Shown here piece after piece: positions 50,459 to 53,885 of a DNA stretch of 53,885 nt (its first letter is position 1; each line of letters starts with the position of its first letter). The translations under genes and the position numbers were made by a program. The stretch is from contig JAZNVL010000026.1 of assembly GCA_045592785.1 (NCBI GenBank), forward strand, positions 1 to 53,885, given 5' to 3'. Below the pieces are notes generated by a model. It saw only the letters and a list, made by a program, of their open reading frames with translations, had not been told where the DNA came from and did not search any database. This stretch comes from RGIG8244 sp045592785 (GTDB lineage: Bacteria > Verrucomicrobiota > Lentisphaeria > Victivallales > UBA1829).

Positions 50459-53400
50459 ATGAACGAAGAAAAGAAAAACGAAGCAGAAAATCAGGCAACA
50501 CCTGAACAGAAAAATAATAAACCTGCGATCACGGTCAACAGCGATATGGCACCGGAACAGAATCCGCAGGATAAATTGCGTCTGCCCGTGCTTGCCATGG
50601 GCAGGACCACGGTCTTTCCTTACGGGCTGACCCCGCTCATGATCTCGGATGAAGATACGATCCGTACGCTGGAATATGCCATGGAGAAAGATCGTCTCGC
50701 CGCGATCTTCCCGGAAATGCCCAATATGGAAACGGAACGCGGGATCTTTCCACCCGCCGCGCAGGGAATCGAATTCAAGGTCAGTGTATGGCAGCTGAAC
50801 AAAAAACAGGTCGCCGGTGTCGGGGTCATGGTCCGCGTCATCAAGATGCTGAAATTCCCGGACAACACTGTGCGGCTGCTTGTCCGCGGGATCTCCCGTG
50901 TGCAGATGGAACGCTGTTTGAAGACCGATCACGGTCCGGAAGCGGAAGTCCACAAGGTGGAATACAAGATACCCAATACCGTGGAAACGGTGGCGATGAT
51001 CCGCAATGCCACAAAGAGTTTTCATGAACTGGTTTCACAGTATCCCAACTTCCCGGAAGAATTGAAGATCTCTGTCATCAACATGACGGACCCGGGCAGA
51101 GTGGCGGACCTCATCGCCGATACCATCAACTTCTCGTATATCGAAAAACTTGCCCTGCTGACCATTGAGGATTACCACGAACGGTTGAATCTTCTGCTCA
51201 TCCTGTTGAACCGGGAAGTGGAGATCCAGCAGATGGGCAATTCCATTCAGCAGAACGTGCAGGCGACCATGAACCGGAACCAGCGCGATTTCTTCCTGCG
51301 GGAACAGATCAAAGAGATCCGCAAGGAACTGGGCGAGGGCAGCATGGCGCCGGATATCGTGGAATTCACACAGCGGATGGAACAGCTTTCCCTGCCGCCG
51401 GAAGTGGTGAAAGTCATCCAGAAAGAACTGGAACGGCTGGAAGTGATCCCCCAGATGGCACCGGAATACAATATCGCCTACACCTATGTGGACTGGCTGT
51501 TGAATATTCCGTGGTCCGACTTCACCCATGACCGCATTGATGTGAAGGAAGCGGAACAGATCCTGGATCACGATCATTACGGCTTGCAGGATGTGAAGGA
51601 ACGTATCCTGGAATTCCTCGCCGTTCTCCAGTTGAAGACCGAAAAGAAATCGCCCATCATCTGTTTCGTGGGACCGCCGGGGGTGGGGAAAACATCCCTG
51701 GGTAAATCCATCGCCAGTTCCATGGGTCGTAAATTCGTACGCGTTTCGCTGGGCGGCGTGTCGGACGAAGCGGAGATCCGCGGACACCGCCGGACCTATG
51801 TGGGGGCGATGCCGGGCAGAATCATTCAGGGAATGAAAAAAGCCGGTTCCTCCAACCCTGTATTCATGCTGGATGAAATCGACAAACTGGGTACGGATCG
51901 TCGCGGTGACCCCGCATCTGCCCTGTTGGAAGTGCTTGACCCGCAGCAGAACGTGGCGTTCAACGATCATTATCTGGAAGTGGATTACGATTTGAGTTCC
52001 GTGATGTTCATTGCCACCGCAAACGTGGAAGAAGCCATCCCCGGACCTTTGCGTGACCGTATGGAGATCATCCGTCTTCCCGGTTATACGGCATTCGAAA
52101 AACATGAGATCGCACGGCAATATCTCATCCCCCGTCAGATGAAGGAAAACGGGCTGAAGTCCGGCGATATCACCTTCACGCGCGGGGCGGTGGATGATGT
52201 GATCACCCATTACACCATGGAAGCCGGAGTCCGCAATCTGGAACGCACCTTCGGCAAACTCTGCCGGAAAGTTGCCCGGAAGATCGTGGAAGGCTCCATT
52301 TCCCCCGGCGAAAAATATTTGATCGATGCGGGAAAAGTCCCCACCATTCTGGGGGCATACCGTTTCACCGAGGATCCCTCGGAATCCGTGCCCCGTGTGG
52401 GCGTGGTCACCGGGCTCGCCTGGACCAGTGTGGGCGGTGTCACGCTGCCTGTGGAAGCCGCAAAGATGCCGGGGAAGGGCGATCTGCGCCTGACCGGATC
52501 GTTGGGTGATGTGATGAAAGAAAGTGCGTACGCCGCGTTCTCTTTCGTGCGCGGTCATGCCGATGAACTGGGGATCGGACAGGATGTATTCCAGAAATAT
52601 GATTTCCATATCCATGTGCCCGACGGCGCAACACCCAAAGACGGCCCCTCTGCCGGGGTGACCATCGTCACCGCGCTGGTCTCGTTGCTGACCGGGCGTT
52701 ACGTCCGGCCGAAGATCGCCATGACGGGTGAGATCACGCTCCGCGGGCTTGTGACTCCCATCGGCGGCGTGCGCGAGAAAGTCATTGCGGCGATCCGTGC
52801 GGGCGTGCAGGATGTGATCCTGCCTGCCGCCAACGAAAAAGACCTGGAAGAGATCCCGGCGGACATCTGTAATTGTGTGCGTTACCACTTTATGAGTGAG
52901 ATCATGCCGCTGTTGGAATATGCAGTCCCGAAGAAAGCGGTCAAAGCGGAAAAACCGGAGAAAGAGAGCCGGAAAAACAATCCGGATGAAGTCTACGAAT
53001 TCGAGTTGCCGGAAGAATCCGCATCCGGAAAAAAACAGGAAGGGAAAACGGAAACGGCATCCTCCCCGGCGGAGCAGGTCCCGCCTGCCTTTGCCGACTT
53101 TGAAGAAATGATGTCCCGTTTTTCCTCCGGGAAAGCCCATCCGATCTCTGAATTGCCGGAAGATTTCAAACAGCATCTGATCAAGATCCTGCGGGCGCAG
53201 GGCAAAGAGATCCCGGACGATACCGAATTGATTGGGGAATTTGCCTGTGTTTCCACGCCCGAAGAAATGGAAGAGATCCGCAAGAATTTCCTGGCGCAAG
53301 CCGAAGAAAAACTGCCGGAAAAAGTCGCCGGGGTCCGGGCGGAGATCCCCGCAGAGATACTGGAATCCCTGCTCGGGAAGAAATCCGTTGACCTGGGGAC

Positions 53401-53776
53401 CCCGTCTGAACGGTATTCCGTGGAGCAGTTCATGCAGGATCTGGAAAACGCCAAACGGTTGAAAGATGCCGAACTGGCGGAAGACGGGGAGCCCGATGCC
53501 GCGCCTGTTGCCGTTATCCCGGAAGGACCTGCGGTCGCAGAGGAGAAAAAGGATCCCGCCAAAAAGCGGTCCCACCGGATCACCGGCAATATCCCCATGG
53601 ATCTTTCGATTTCCGTGAACGGTAAAAAGAAGTCTCCGGAAAAAGAACCGGAAACCGAAGAGCCGGTAAAAGCGGTCCGCAAGCCCCGTACGTTGAAACG
53701 GAAGAAAAAAGAAACAGCACCTGTGGCTGAAACGACGAAGAAAGCAGGTAATGTCAAAGGAAATATGAAAAATTGA
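50459..53776 (+). CDS. lon: ATP-dependent Lon protease with long C-terminal extension
   Basis: 1105 aa versus ~780-820 for typical Lon. N-terminal LON substrate domain (~40-240), coiled-coil, AAA+ ATPase with Walker A GPPGVGKTSLGKS (Gly405 onward) and Walker B VFMLDEIDK, sensor region, then the S16 peptidase domain with Ser731 (DGPSAGV) and Lys774 (GGVREKV), 43 residues apart as in E. coli. From about residue 820 a ~285-residue tail follows: Lys/Glu-rich linker, a helical stretch (FADFEEMMSRFSSGKAHPISEL ... LPEDFKQHLIKILRAQGKEIPDD), and a Lys-rich end. It degrades misfolded and regulatory proteins in the cytosol. GGAGGGG SD precedes ATG by 12 bp. Confidence 0.95.
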   Translation: MNEEKKNEAENQATPEQKNNKPAITVNSDMAPEQNPQDKLRLPVLAMGRTTVFPYGLTPLMISDEDTIRTLEYAMEKDRLAAIFPEMPNMETERGIFPPAAQGIEFKVSVWQLNKKQVAGVGVMVRVIKMLKFPDNTVRLLVRGISRVQMERCLKTDHGPEAEVHKVEYKIPNTVETVAMIRNATKSFHELVSQYPNFPEELKISVINMTDPGRVADLIADTINFSYIEKLALLTIEDYHERLNLLLILLNREVEIQQMGNSIQQNVQATMNRNQRDFFLREQIKEIRKELGEGSMAPDIVEFTQRMEQLSLPPEVVKVIQKELERLEVIPQMAPEYNIAYTYVDWLLNIPWSDFTHDRIDVKEAEQILDHDHYGLQDVKERILEFLAVLQLKTEKKSPIICFVGPPGVGKTSLGKSIASSMGRKFVRVSLGGVSDEAEIRGHRRTYVGAMPGRIIQGMKKAGSSNPVFMLDEIDKLGTDRRGDPASALLEVLDPQQNVAFNDHYLEVDYDLSSVMFIATANVEEAIPGPLRDRMEIIRLPGYTAFEKHEIARQYLIPRQMKENGLKSGDITFTRGAVDDVITHYTMEAGVRNLERTFGKLCRKVARKIVEGSISPGEKYLIDAGKVPTILGAYRFTEDPSESVPRVGVVTGLAWTSVGGVTLPVEAAKMPGKGDLRLTGSLGDVMKESAYAAFSFVRGHADELGIGQDVFQKYDFHIHVPDGATPKDGPSAGVTIVTALVSLLTGRYVRPKIAMTGEITLRGLVTPIGGVREKVIAAIRAGVQDVILPAANEKDLEEIPADICNCVRYHFMSEIMPLLEYAVPKKAVKAEKPEKESRKNNPDEVYEFELPEESASGKKQEGKTETASSPAEQVPPAFADFEEMMSRFSSGKAHPISELPEDFKQHLIKILRAQGKEIPDDTELIGEFACVSTPEEMEEIRKNFLAQAEEKLPEKVAGVRAEIPAEILESLLGKKSVDLGTPSERYSVEQFMQDLENAKRLKDAELAEDGEPDAAPVAVIPEGPAVAEEKKDPAKKRSHRITGNIPMDLSISVNGKKKSPEKEPETEEPVKAVRKPRTLKRKKKETAPVAETTKKAGNVKGNMKN

Positions 53777-53885
53777 AAACTAAAGAGTGCGAACGGGAAG
53801 TACATCCGAACCCGTCCGCAGTCAAGCCGAAAATCGGCATAATCGGTCGCATTAATGCTCCCTTTTATTCCGTTTTAGGCTGTGA
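53777..53885. other. Window end, no gene seen
   Basis: 109 bp after lon with a small CCGAAAATCGG dyad and no ORF or terminator that I can support. Confidence 0.4.

Noticed and set aside
51035..53575. 846-codon open frame on the minus strand opposite lon
   Set aside because: Antisense shadow of the lon coding sequence; composition (His/Arg/Phe-rich) is typical of such shadows.

Overview
The window looks like a chromosome segment from a Gram-negative bacterium of the PVC group, most likely Lentisphaerota (Victivallis-like). This is inferred from gene content: an H-X9-DG type pseudopilin with an F-T-L-I-E-L leader lacking the usual Gly, two large DUF4838-type secreted proteins, a TonB-like/prenyltransferase-barrel protein and a NiFe-less hydrogenase-4-like complex. 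No rRNA is present, so the assignment cannot be confirmed here. Two tRNAs are found (initiator Met and Leu-UAG).

Layout. (1) About 1-6,830 is an AT-rich island, unlike the GC-richer remainder. It holds a co-directional defence-type cluster: an HTH-fused restriction endonuclease, a cytosine-5 methyltransferase, a TIR-domain protein, a three-Cys-motif partner protein (TcmP) and its Gp37/Gp68-type three-Cys protein, followed by decayed remnants including a broken rhuM. The island stops at the 3' end of the initiator tRNA gene. (2) 7,027-14,168 (minus) is a tightly overlapping six-gene operon for an energy-converting hydrogenase-related (Ehr) complex. It has antiporter-like and NuoH-like membrane subunits plus peripheral subunits, but the large subunit has lost the four NiFe-binding cysteines. 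(3) 14,343-31,065 carries mostly housekeeping genes: fabK, an rdgC-like operon, rpsA, dut, queD, mazG, a Sua5-family gene, a TonB-like/prenyltransferase-fold protein, an ornithine-lipid-type acyltransferase pair with a CobS-like membrane protein, and umuDC. (4) 31,052-41,568 has a metallo-beta-lactamase-fold hydrolase, an EamA transporter with an attenuator-like leader, tRNA-Leu, an FGGY kinase/isomerase pair, a SagB-type oxidoreductase, a hexose-6-phosphate mutarotase, two unknown genes, an EF-G paralogue and a small charged protein. (5) 41,715-50,257 is a recently reshuffled secretion and polysaccharide region: an in-frame deletion remnant of a DUF4838-type gene, a pseudopilin, two DUF4838 paralogues and a GH32-like enzyme, separated by three copies of a 10-bp tandem repeat/hairpin module. 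(6) 50,459-53,776 is a Lon protease with an unusually long C-terminal tail.

Regulation. Most transcription units are preceded by a recognisable sigma70-type promoter close to TTGAAA-N16-TATATT, with a 16-nt spacer in most cases. These promoters helped choose starts, for example for the Sua5-family gene and a small gene at 41,359-41,568.

The most interesting items are the five-gene R-M/TIR/TcmP/three-Cys cluster, the NiFe-less Ehr complex, and the decamer/hairpin repeat family, which travels with a copied pseudopilin leader now fused to a lipoprotein-like DUF4838 protein.
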